In this document: positions 8,479-16,297 of the stretch, piece by piece
How positions within the stretch are numbered: the first letter of the stretch is position 1
Layout: each line of letters begins with the position of its first letter
Source: Nocardioides islandensis
GTDB taxonomy: Bacteria; Actinomycetota; Actinomycetes; Propionibacteriales; Nocardioidaceae
Length of the DNA stretch: 64,000 bases
Direction of reading: 5' to 3'
NCBI RefSeq assembly: GCF_015352455.1
Contig: NZ_JADKPN010000012.1
Span: 112,769 to 176,768 of the forward strand
Notes under the pieces: generated by a model
Database searches by the model: none
What the model was told of the DNA's origin: nothing
The model's input: only the letters and a program-made list of their open reading frames with translations
Position numbers and translations under genes: made by a program

Positions 8479-9384
8479 ATGCCACCCGGACGCGACCCGC
8501 TCAAGGCGATGACGCGGCTCGTGCGCCTCATGGCAAAGCTGCACAACGCGGCCCCCGCCGGGGTGTTTCGCGACGAGCTGATCAGCATCGCGGGTTACGG
8601 CGAGTCAGACCCTGGCACCCAGCTGACCAAGGACCTGAACCACCTGCGACAACAGGGATGGCAGATCGACAACATCAGTCCCGCAGGGACCGATGCCTGC
8701 TATCGCATGGTCAGCCGCGACAACCGGTTGTGGCTCCGCCTCACCGCCGCCCAGCGTGACGCATTGCAGCGCGCCATCATCCTCGCCAACCGAACGGACA
8801 TCGCCCAGCGACTCGGCGTCACAACCGCTTCACTGCCCGAGGGGCTGGGCAGCGCCGTGATCCCCACCGAGGAGACCGCTGAGCTCACCCTGGCTCTCCA
8901 GTCCCTTCGACTGCAGAGTCCCGTCCGGTTTCGCTACAAGGGCACGATGCGGACGGTTCACCCGGTCGCAGTCCGGTTCCAGCACGTGCAGTGGTACCTC
9001 AGCGGCGTCGAGGCGGGAGGTGTAGACGTCAAGCACTTCGCGATCGGCCGGATGAGCGACGTCTCCTTGGGGCCGCCTGGGGAGGGTCGGGCCGACGCCG
9101 AAGTCAGGAGGCTCCAGCTGCACCCACTGCTCTGGGAGGTGGACGAACCCCGCGAGGTCACCCTAGCCACCGCGCCCGACCACGTCCCGGACGTGGTCCG
9201 GTGGCTTCAGGAGCCCGCGAGCAGATTCGAACGCGGCGGCCTGGTCGAGATGACGTACGTCGTCACCAACCATCGCGCGTTCCGCGCGCGGGTGTACGTC
9301 CTCGGGACGCGTGTGCGAGTCGTCGCCCCAGACGAGTTTCGCGAGGAGCTGCTGGCCGAGCTTCGAGACCTGGTGGGCGCCTGA
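8479..9384 (+). CDS. WYL-domain transcriptional regulator (PafB-like)
   Basis: A 301-residue protein: N-terminal winged-helix-like region (about 1-80, RLMAKLHNAAPAGVFRDELI) and a WYL domain around 150-210 with RFRYKGTMRTVHPVAV, HVQWYLSG and FAIGRMSDV. The C-terminal WCX-like extension continues to about 300. The start is ATG 8479 because GGAGGTG lies 2-8 nt upstream; frames extending to 8383 have no such site. Its stop overlaps the next gene's ATG (TGATG), as in pafB-pafC pairs. WYL proteins sense single-stranded nucleic acid or other ligands and often control phage-defence loci. Its divergent position points to the helicase operon as target. Confidence 0.8.
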   Translation: MPPGRDPLKAMTRLVRLMAKLHNAAPAGVFRDELISIAGYGESDPGTQLTKDLNHLRQQGWQIDNISPAGTDACYRMVSRDNRLWLRLTAAQRDALQRAIILANRTDIAQRLGVTTASLPEGLGSAVIPTEETAELTLALQSLRLQSPVRFRYKGTMRTVHPVAVRFQHVQWYLSGVEAGGVDVKHFAIGRMSDVSLGPPGEGRADAEVRRLQLHPLLWEVDEPREVTLATAPDHVPDVVRWLQEPASRFERGGLVEMTYVVTNHRAFRARVYVLGTRVRVVAPDEFREELLAELRDLVGA

Positions 9385-10373
9385 TGGCCGCACCGAAGTT
9401 CGTCGAGCGCCTCGCTCGCCTCCCCGAGGTCTTCAGCGTGCTGGCAGCCTTCCCCGAAGGCCTCTCCTTGGAGGTGTTAGGCAAGCAGTTTGAGGTGAGC
9501 GCTGATGTGATGCGAGAAGACCTCGTCACGTTCATGGACGCGGAGTCCTGGGGTTGGATGCACCAGATCTTCAGGCCTCCCGTGCTGGAGTTCCTCGGCG
9601 CCGACGACGATGAAGACGGCAGCGGCGAAGACGTGGCATCAACGGTTCGGCTGGTCCACGACGCCCCTGCAGCGTCGCTCGGGGTGGAGCACTTGGCGGC
9701 GGGCGATCTCGCTGTGATCTACACGGCGGGGCTCGCTCTGCTCGACGTCGACGGGACCGACGCAGAGCTGCGCGGTGCGTTGGACGTCATCACCGAGACC
9801 ATGTTCGGGCAGAAGAGTGAGCCGCCCGCACCAGCCGAGTGGAACCGCCTGCTCCCCGTGCTGCAGGAAGCACAAGCGACCCGGCGACGCGTCGACATCA
9901 TGTACTCGCGCCAGTGGCAGGTCGGAATCGGAGAGCGCACCATCGAACCTCTGCGGCTGGTGCAGACCCAGCGAGGGTGGGAGGTCGACGCAGGGCCACC
10001 CGATGCGGAGGGCCGGTTGCGCACCTTCCTTCTCGCGAACATGCGGTCCGCTCACGTGCGTGAGGACCAATTCGAGCTGCCATCGCACCTCGAGTCGCGG
10101 CTGGCGCACCAGCGCGACACGTCCCTGGTGCGCATGGCCCTTGCCCAGGACGCTCGTTGGGCACCTGACATGTTTGCTGAGAAAGTGACTGTCATCGGGG
10201 ACGACGAGGACGAGTTCATCGCCGACCTGGAGCTGCTCCCGCCCGTTGCTGAGCGCGTCGCGCTGTTGCTGCTCGCCAGCGGAGGCTCGTCGAGGGTCCT
10301 CGAGTCAGAGGGAGTCCTGGCCCCCGCACTCGAGTACGTCGAAGCCCTGCTCGCTCACCACGAAGCCCGCTGA
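9384..10373 (+). CDS. Second WYL-domain regulator (PafC-like)
   Basis: A 329-residue partner of the preceding gene, coupled by a TGATG overlap. The N-terminus (KFVERLARLPEVFSVLAAF, then LEVLGKQFEVSADVMREDL) is the winged-helix region typical of PafC-like proteins. A WYL-type fold follows at about 180-240 (RRVDIMYSRQW, ERTIEPLRLV, RGWEVDAG), though the WYL tripeptide itself is replaced by WEV. PafB/PafC homologues act as heterodimers, which fits the coupled arrangement. It probably coregulates the divergent operon or the pair itself. Confidence 0.75.
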   Translation: MAAPKFVERLARLPEVFSVLAAFPEGLSLEVLGKQFEVSADVMREDLVTFMDAESWGWMHQIFRPPVLEFLGADDDEDGSGEDVASTVRLVHDAPAASLGVEHLAAGDLAVIYTAGLALLDVDGTDAELRGALDVITETMFGQKSEPPAPAEWNRLLPVLQEAQATRRRVDIMYSRQWQVGIGERTIEPLRLVQTQRGWEVDAGPPDAEGRLRTFLLANMRSAHVREDQFELPSHLESRLAHQRDTSLVRMALAQDARWAPDMFAEKVTVIGDDEDEFIADLELLPPVAERVALLLLASGGSSRVLESEGVLAPALEYVEALLAHHEAR

Positions 10374-10530
10374 CTCGTCGCCACGCGAATCGACAGTGTC
10401 TTCGCTCCTTGTCGCGAAACACGTGATTGTTTCGGTGCCTGCCATTACCGTGTGGCCACTTGCAGACCAGTCAGCAGCGCGTGCTCGGGATGAGCATCTC
10501 CGCGTCCAGACCAGAAGGTTTCTCGATCAC

Positions 10531-11145
10531 ATGGCATCTCAGCTGGGCAAATGGGTGGTCCGCGCCCTCACCCTCATTCTCGTGTTCTGTCTTGCCGTCG
10601 GTGCGCTGTTTGTGGCCGGCACCGTGGGATGGCTCTCGGGCTTTGGTATCAAGACAGAGACTCATGACTCTCAGGTGATCCAAGCCATCGAGCGGACCCA
10701 AGAGGTCGCACTCCTGAGCCTGGGCATCCAGGGGATCAAGAACTCCGAAAGGTGTCGAGAGGCCTTCGGAAAGTGTGTGCCCGGGACGGGTGAGACCGTA
10801 TTTCTCCAGTACAACTTCGCCGCGAAGCTGGGCATCGATGGCGCCAAGGTGTCAGTAACGAAGACAGGGGAGAACTCGTACCGCATCGCGGTTCCTGACT
10901 TCATCTTCATCGGTTACGACGAGCCGACCTTCAAGGTGGCCGTCGAGGACGGCAGCCTGCTCAGCTGGACCACGCCAGACATCGACAAGGTCGAGATGGT
11001 CAACGAGATCCTCGACGGCGACGCCCGCGCCAGTTACCTCGAATCCAACCGGGACCTCCTCCAGGACCAGACCAAGGTCTTCTACAACAGCCTGGTCACC
11101 AGCGTCGACCCCGCGGCCAAGACGACATTCGAGTTCCGCTCCTGA
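10531..11145 (+). CDS. DUF4230-like membrane-anchored protein
   Basis: A 204-residue protein with one N-terminal membrane segment (ALTLILVFCLAVGALFVAG, about 11-29) and a soluble extracytoplasmic part. The pattern EVALLSLGIQG, FLQYNFAAKLGIDGAKV and SYRIAVPDFIFIG recalls DUF4230 proteins, whose function is unknown. ATG 10531 is chosen because the hydrophobic segment follows directly; AGAAGG lies 12 nt upstream, which is far. It is 157 bp after the WYL pair in the same direction. Whether it belongs to the island is unclear. Confidence 0.55.
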   Translation: MASQLGKWVVRALTLILVFCLAVGALFVAGTVGWLSGFGIKTETHDSQVIQAIERTQEVALLSLGIQGIKNSERCREAFGKCVPGTGETVFLQYNFAAKLGIDGAKVSVTKTGENSYRIAVPDFIFIGYDEPTFKVAVEDGSLLSWTTPDIDKVEMVNEILDGDARASYLESNRDLLQDQTKVFYNSLVTSVDPAAKTTFEFRS

Positions 11146-11585
11146 CACCGATCGACACGCCGAGCCACCGAGCTTCCGCCCCGAACGAAACAGAGAGTGT
11201 GAGCGCCATCATGGGGTGACCATCCCCCGTAGTCAGGCCCGGCCGGCTCCTGGCTGCACCTCCTCCTCGAGGACGCGCCCGAGGCGGCGTACGTGGAGCT
11301 GGTGCACCTGATCCGGTGCCGGCTGGCGCTGCTCAAGCGCAGCGCCGAGGAGACGATGGTGCTCAACGACCTGGCGCGGCGGCTGGCGTCGCTGCGCTGG
11401 TCGTTGCCAGGACGCTAGGTGACCGCCGTCACCAGACCCATGGTGAATACCTCCGCCATCAAGGCAGTCTTATGGAGAGATCCTCCAATTTGGGCAGTCG
11501 CGGAACGTGTCGCCGATCGACGGACCATGAGGCGGTCGTCGGGTTAGGGTCGCCGCGTCAAGCGCGCGCATCTCGGGAGGAACTC
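11146..11585. other. 440-bp gap without an intact gene
   Basis: Between the DUF4230-like gene and the secreted protein at 11586 there is no intact coding frame. The middle holds the 5'-truncated remnant listed separately. The last 160 bp before GTG 11586 presumably contain that gene's promoter, but I could not pick convincing -35/-10 boxes. Confidence 0.5.
11233..11418 (+). pseudogene. 5'-truncated gene remnant
   Basis: A 62-codon open stretch with normal high-GC coding bias ends at TAG 11416-11418. A TAG at 11230 closes it upstream and no ATG or good GTG lies near its beginning. The predicted peptide (WLHLLLEDAPEAAYVELVHL onward, then RLALLKRSAEETMVLNDLA) is helical and looks like the C-terminal end of a cytosolic protein. 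I cannot name the parent family. It probably marks a deletion boundary at the edge of the island. Confidence 0.4.
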
Positions 11586-12392
11586 GTGAAGAGGTTCGTC
11601 GTCGCCCTGGCTACGACTTCCGTCGTGCTGGGCGCAACACAGGCCACGGCGCACGCGGTTGCGACTGCGCCGCCGCACGCTCGGGCCACAGAGGCGGTGC
11701 GCGTTCGCGTTCCCAACTCCGTAGTCGAGGGCGAGCGGTTCAAGGTGGTCGTCAGGCTCGACCGGCCGGCGGCAGCGAAGATCGTCACGCTCGAACGGCA
11801 GGACGCGGACATCCTGGGAGACAAGGTGTGGACCGCGCTCAAGTCGGTGCGAGCCAAGGGACGGGCCAAGCAGGTGTTCACAGTGATCGCCGAGGAGACC
11901 AGCACCGGAAGGTTCCGAGCCCACGTGACCTTCCGCGACGCGAAGCCGGCCACCTCGAAGCCGGGGCGGACGACCGTCTGGCGGTGGACCTACCTCTACG
12001 CGTTCGAGTCGTACTACGCGACGACGGGCGTGTGGGGGAGGTACAGCGACGACTTTGCGATGAACGGGACCCAGTACAACGGCTGGCACACGTACGGCGA
12101 CCAGCCCAGCTGGGAGGAGCGGTTCACACTGGGTCGGCACTGCAAGGCGATCCGGGGCGACTTCGGTGTCACGGACGACTCGAGTGACAGCACGTCGGCT
12201 CTGATCGCTCTGACCGCGGACGACGAACGGGCATTCACCTCGGGACCCTTGACGCCCGGGATGGTGCAGCGGGCCGAGGTGAAGCTGGACATGCCGTACC
12301 GGCTGTCGATCACGGCGGCCGAGACGTCGAGCAGCGACCTCAGGGTCTATCCGGCGATCGGCACGCCCGAGCTGCTCTGCACCGGCCTCTAG
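11586..12392 (+). CDS. Secreted protein with NPCBM-like C-terminal domain
   Basis: A 268-residue protein with a Sec signal peptide (MKRFVVALATTSVVLGATQATAHA, cleavage near residue 24, shown only in part: hydrophobic core 5-20). The middle (about 35-125) is a small beta-rich region (VRVRVPNSVVEGERFKVVV). The C-terminal ~150 residues, with VWGRYSDDFAMNGTQYNGW, HCKAIRGDFGVTDDS and DMPYRLSITAAE, resemble NPCBM-type carbohydrate-binding folds. The GTG start has GGGAGGA 4 nt upstream. It stands alone, convergent with the next gene. Wall or extracellular location is expected; the ligand is unknown. Confidence 0.6.
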   Translation: MKRFVVALATTSVVLGATQATAHAVATAPPHARATEAVRVRVPNSVVEGERFKVVVRLDRPAAAKIVTLERQDADILGDKVWTALKSVRAKGRAKQVFTVIAEETSTGRFRAHVTFRDAKPATSKPGRTTVWRWTYLYAFESYYATTGVWGRYSDDFAMNGTQYNGWHTYGDQPSWEERFTLGRHCKAIRGDFGVTDDSSDSTSALIALTADDERAFTSGPLTPGMVQRAEVKLDMPYRLSITAAETSSSDLRVYPAIGTPELLCTGL

Positions 12393-12433
12393 CTCTGGGC
12401 GAGTCTCACCACAAGCCGACCAACTGCGGCTCG

Positions 12434-13528
12434 TCAAGGGCGCGCCAGGACCGCCGGCGGGGATGCGTAGTAGAGGGAGGGGTCGGGCGGCACCGGGACG
12501 TCCCAGATCGGGCTGGCACGCTCGCAGTTGCCGTCGATGTCGCAGCGCACGATGGCGGACTTCCCGGCGTCGCTCTGGGCTGCGGTCAGGAAGTGCTGGT
12601 CGTCCTCCCACACCGCGTCCCAGTCGAGCCGCCCGGCGACCTTCGCCTGCCGGGCCGCCGTACGTCCGTCGATGACCCACCAGCGAGCGGTTCCTGCGGC
12701 GTCGAAGTAGGAGCACGTGGCGATCGCTCGCGTCCCGTCGGGAGACCACTGGTGCGGGTAGATCCGGCAGGTGCGCCACAGGGTTCGCCCGGGTCGCGAC
12801 AAGATTGCGACACGGGTGCAGAACTCGCCGGCCGGGTTGTTGTCGAAGACGACCCGGTCGTTCCGGACGTCCGCGCCGATCGCGGCCTCGTCGTACACCC
12901 GTCTCCACGAGCCGCGTTCGAAGTTCCACCACACGGTCGCGGGGTCGTGCCAGCGGGCGCGCCGCCCGATGAGGACCTTGGTGTCCGTCACGGCGGCGAG
13001 CTGCGCATGCTCGAGGTGGCGGTGGGCGACGAGCCGTCCACTGCGCGCTCGCGAGACGTCCAGCCTCGTAGCGATCCCCACGGGGAACATGACCTGGGTC
13101 GCCACCGTCCTGCCGGTCGGCGACACCTGCACGTCGATCCATGCGTGGGTCCGGGCCACGGGTCGCCGCTCGCCCGTACGGCTGACGTAGGTCACCTTGG
13201 TCCATCCCGGCCGCCCGACGTCGAGGTCGCGCAGCAGGTAGCCACCGTCGACGACCCAGATGGCGTCGTGCTGGCCCCGTTCCGTCGCGGGCACCCTCAG
13301 GTCGCCGTCCCTGATCGTGTTGCGCACCAGGTACACGACTCCCGGGTTGTCTCCGCGAGCCAGCGCGGCCGGATCCAGGTGCGGCACGTCGCCCCCCGCC
13401 CCGGGCGAGGCCAGGGCGACGGGCAGGGCGACGGGCAGGGCGACCGGCAGGACGCCGGCCACGAGGGCCGTCGCCGCGAGGTGCGCGAGCCGCCGCGGTC
13501 CTCGCCGATGCCGTGCGAACACGCTCAT
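12434..13528 (-). CDS. Secreted beta-propeller-like protein
   Basis: A 364-residue protein with a basic N-terminus and a hydrophobic signal segment (about 16-40) containing the repeated peptide PVAL three times. The mature part has recurring WxxDG/SPTGR/SPDGT-type strands (VQVSPTGRTVATQ, PHQWSPDGTRAIA), which suggest a TolB/WD-like propeller. There are four or more Cys in the C-terminal half (FCTRV, WRTCRIY, TCSYF, VRCDIDGNCE), probably disulphide-linked outside the cell. No enzymatic motif is seen. The gene is monocistronic and divergent from the TAP-type hydrolase. Confidence 0.55.
   Translation of the reverse strand: MSVFARHRRGPRRLAHLAATALVAGVLPVALPVALPVALASPGAGGDVPHLDPAALARGDNPGVVYLVRNTIRDGDLRVPATERGQHDAIWVVDGGYLLRDLDVGRPGWTKVTYVSRTGERRPVARTHAWIDVQVSPTGRTVATQVMFPVGIATRLDVSRARSGRLVAHRHLEHAQLAAVTDTKVLIGRRARWHDPATVWWNFERGSWRRVYDEAAIGADVRNDRVVFDNNPAGEFCTRVAILSRPGRTLWRTCRIYPHQWSPDGTRAIATCSYFDAAGTARWWVIDGRTAARQAKVAGRLDWDAVWEDDQHFLTAAQSDAGKSAIVRCDIDGNCERASPIWDVPVPPDPSLYYASPPAVLARP
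13412..13447. repeat. Three tandem 12-bp units in a signal-peptide coding region
   Basis: CAGGGCGACGGG occurs twice in tandem (13412-13423, 13424-13435), followed by CAGGGCGACCGG (13436-13447). On the coding (minus) strand they encode PVAL repeats inside the signal peptide hydrophobic core. Twelve-bp units keep the frame, so copy number can change by slippage and alter the length of the hydrophobic core. Confidence 0.75.
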
Positions 13529-13687
13529 GTCTCCCCCTTCCGCGGGGTCCGTGCGTCCAGCATGTGCCCGGCGGCCACCCGGGGTCAGGGCTCAAGGTCC
13601 CGGTCCGACAGGTCTTCGGTCGCGGGGCGGTGACAGGGCAGCCCCGCCCGCCTAGCGTGGAGGCTCCTTCTCGGTCAGGAGCACGCC

Positions 13688-15274
13688 ATGTCGCCACTCC
13701 CCCTCGTCACCGCACGTCGTCGGCTCGCATCGGGGCTGGTGGCGGCCACCACGGTCGCGGCGTCGCTGACGGCGACACCCGTGGCGGCGGCGCCACCGAC
13801 GACCGCTCGCGCGGCCGAGGCCGGGGAGGCACCCGAGAGCGGCGCTGACGTGGGCTCCGTGCCCGCGATCGAGTGGAAGACCTGCCCGGACGACGAGATC
13901 CTGCAGTGCGCGACGTACTCCGTCCCGCTCGACTACCAGCACCCGGACCGCGGCACGGTCGAGCTCGCGGTGAACCGGCTGCCGGCCAGCGGGCCCGACC
14001 GCATCGGGTCGCTCTTCCTCAACCCGGGTGGGCCGGGCGGGTCGGGGGTGGACGTCGTGGCCGGCGTGACGGGCATCCCGCAGACCAAGGAGCTGCGCCG
14101 CCACTTCGACCTGGTCGGCTTCGACCCGCGCGGCACGAACCGGAGCACGCCCAGCATCGAGTGCGAGCCGGTCGCCCGGTCGGTACGCCGGTTCGACCAG
14201 GCCCTGGGTCAGCCCGGCGGGGAGCGCACGACGGCGGACGCGCTGCAGGAGGCGCGGGAGTACGTCGCGAGCTGCCAGCAGCGCAGCGGCGACCTGCTGC
14301 CGTTCATGGGCACCGAGTACGCCGCCCGCGACATGGACCTGCTGCGCGCGGCCGTCGGCGACGACCAGCTCACGTACCTCGGGCTGTCCTACGGCACGTA
14401 CCTCGGCGCGGTGTACGCCGACATGTTCCCGGGTCGCGTGCGCGCGGTTGCCCTCGACGGGTCGATCGACCCGTTCCAGTACGGCGACGACTACCTCGGG
14501 ATCCTCGGGGCGAACTACCGGGCGAGCGAGCGGTCGGTCGACGCGTTCCTCGCCTGGTGCGACCGCCACGCGACGACCTGCAAGTTCGGCCACGGTGCGG
14601 CGGGCGATGCGCTGGACGCCCTCGTCGCGCGCCTGGACGACCACCCCCTGACGCGGGGCAAGGGCGCCGACCGGGTGACGACCAACGGCTACACCGTCCT
14701 CTACCTCCTCTACCTGCTCACGGGGTCGGGCCGCCAGGCCTGGCCGCAGACCGGCAAGCTCCTCGGCCGGATCGCGTCCGGGCTGCCGGACATCAGCAAC
14801 CGCGACCTGCTCGGTGCCGCGGGCGGCGCGACCAACATCGTCATCGAGTGCACCGACGCCGCGGGCAGCGTGACGCAGGGCGGCTTCGTCCGCTTCGCCC
14901 GCCGCAGCGCCGCGATGGCGCGGCGGCTGGGCCCGGCCCTGGCCTACGGGCCGCCCAGCTACGACGGTGCGAACGCCGCCGCGTGCAGCGTCTGGCCCCT
15001 CAAGAACCCACCGAGCGACTGGCGCGGCGACTTCCGCGCCCAGGGCTCCGACCCGGTGCTGGTGGTGGGGTCGGTGGGCGACCCGTCCACGCCGTACTCC
15101 GGCGCGGTCTCCCTGGCTGCCACCCTCGACCACGCGCGTCTGCTCACCGAGGGCGGCGGACCGGGCGCCACGCACACGTCGTTCTTCGACAACACCTGCA
15201 TCCAGGGCAAGGTCACCGAGTACCTGGTGTCGCTGGAGCTCCCGAGGGCTGGCACGAGGTGCCCCGAGGAGTAG
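13688..15274 (+). CDS. Secreted alpha/beta hydrolase, TAP-like (tripeptidyl aminopeptidase type)
   Basis: A 528-residue exported hydrolase. The signal peptide covers about residues 1-38. The oxyanion region is LFLNPGGPGGSG at about 114-125, the nucleophile elbow is GLSYGTYLG (Ser near 236), the acid is in VGSVGDPSTPY near 460 and the His is in GGPGATHTSFF near 498. The C-terminal TAP-like lid is present, with paired Cys (NTCIQG ... GTRCPEE). Length and motif order match Streptomyces SlpD/E and TAP homologues, which release short peptides or cleave esters. The ATG has AGGAG at 6-nt spacing. It is monocistronic, ending 6 bp from the convergent acetamidase gene. Confidence 0.85.
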   Translation: MSPLPLVTARRRLASGLVAATTVAASLTATPVAAAPPTTARAAEAGEAPESGADVGSVPAIEWKTCPDDEILQCATYSVPLDYQHPDRGTVELAVNRLPASGPDRIGSLFLNPGGPGGSGVDVVAGVTGIPQTKELRRHFDLVGFDPRGTNRSTPSIECEPVARSVRRFDQALGQPGGERTTADALQEAREYVASCQQRSGDLLPFMGTEYAARDMDLLRAAVGDDQLTYLGLSYGTYLGAVYADMFPGRVRAVALDGSIDPFQYGDDYLGILGANYRASERSVDAFLAWCDRHATTCKFGHGAAGDALDALVARLDDHPLTRGKGADRVTTNGYTVLYLLYLLTGSGRQAWPQTGKLLGRIASGLPDISNRDLLGAAGGATNIVIECTDAAGSVTQGGFVRFARRSAAMARRLGPALAYGPPSYDGANAAACSVWPLKNPPSDWRGDFRAQGSDPVLVVGSVGDPSTPYSGAVSLAATLDHARLLTEGGGPGATHTSFFDNTCIQGKVTEYLVSLELPRAGTRCPEE

Positions 15275-15280
15275 GTCGGG

Positions 15281-16297
15281 TCAGGTACGACGCCAGCGCG
15301 CGTGCATGCCCTGCATGACGGGGACGTCGGGCAGGACGCGCTTCGGCACCTTGGCGACGACCGTGTAGTTGGTGTCGACCACGTTGGCGACCGGCGTCAG
15401 CGCGGTCTGGCTGACCAGCTGGTAGGCGTCCATGTCGGAGAGGCCGGCCAGCTCCTGGACCCAGCGGACCATCTCGGTGTGCGCGATGCGGAAGGCGTCC
15501 TCGAGGGGGCGGGCAGAGCCGGTGGTCATGATGAACGTGTCGTCCTCGAGGCGCGGCCACGGCGTCGGCGTACCGCCCTTCACCAGGTCGACGACAAGCA
15601 CGGTGTCCATCGCACACTCGACCGCGACGCCGCAGGTCTCGCCCTCGCCCTGGCGGGCGTGGCCGTCGCCGAGGCTGAACAGGGCACCGGGGACGTTGAC
15701 GCCCAGGTAACAGGTGGTGCCGGCGCGCATCTCGGGGGTGTCCATGTTGCCGCCCCAGCTGCCCGGGGTCAGCGACGAGCGCACCTCGCCGAGCGCGGGC
15801 GCGACGCCGACCGTCCCGTGCATCGGGTCGAGGGGGAGGTCGACCTGGTACGGCGAGTCGAGGGCGTCGTAGCGCACCACCCCCGCCGCGGTGTCGATCG
15901 CGTAGACCCAGGTCCGCTCCGGCAGCGGCGGGTGCAGCATCGCCGTGAACCCGGTGGCCGTCAGCGAGCCGAAGAGCGGGACCGTGGTGCTGACGCCCTG
16001 CGCCTCCCGGGGCGTGATGGAGCGGAAGTGCACGACGAGGGTGTCCCCCGGCTCCGCGCCCTCGACGAAGAACGGGCCCGTCTGCGGGTTGAGGAACCGG
16101 GGGTCGCACACCTCGGAGACCAGGTCGGACGTCGAGCGCACCCGGCCGGCGAAGCAGTCCATCGTCCACGTGGACACGGTGGTGCCGGGACGGACGCTGA
16201 CCAGCGGCTCGAACCCGCCGAAGGTGTACGCCAGCTTCGTGGGGTCACCTTCGGCGTCGGGCTCGAACCTGAGGACGCCCGTGGGTTGGTCGGTCAC
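15281..16297 (-). CDS. Acetamidase/formamidase family protein
   Basis: A 338-residue FmdA/AmdA-type amidase, hydrolysing short-chain amides to acid plus ammonia. The family pattern is visible: VEGAEPGDTLVVHFRSI (about 90-105), GNMDTPEMRAGTTCYLGVN (about 190-208) with LGDGHARQGEGETCG following, and the C-terminal helix (AYQLVSQTA). The start is GTG 16297, overlapping the permease stop as GTGA. The two genes therefore form a leftward unit whose promoter region is shared with the divergent microcompartment operon. An amide or amine substrate imported by the permease is a fair inference. Confidence 0.85.
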   Translation of the reverse strand: MTDQPTGVLRFEPDAEGDPTKLAYTFGGFEPLVSVRPGTTVSTWTMDCFAGRVRSTSDLVSEVCDPRFLNPQTGPFFVEGAEPGDTLVVHFRSITPREAQGVSTTVPLFGSLTATGFTAMLHPPLPERTWVYAIDTAAGVVRYDALDSPYQVDLPLDPMHGTVGVAPALGEVRSSLTPGSWGGNMDTPEMRAGTTCYLGVNVPGALFSLGDGHARQGEGETCGVAVECAMDTVLVVDLVKGGTPTPWPRLEDDTFIMTTGSARPLEDAFRIAHTEMVRWVQELAGLSDMDAYQLVSQTALTPVANVVDTNYTVVAKVPKRVLPDVPVMQGMHARWRRT

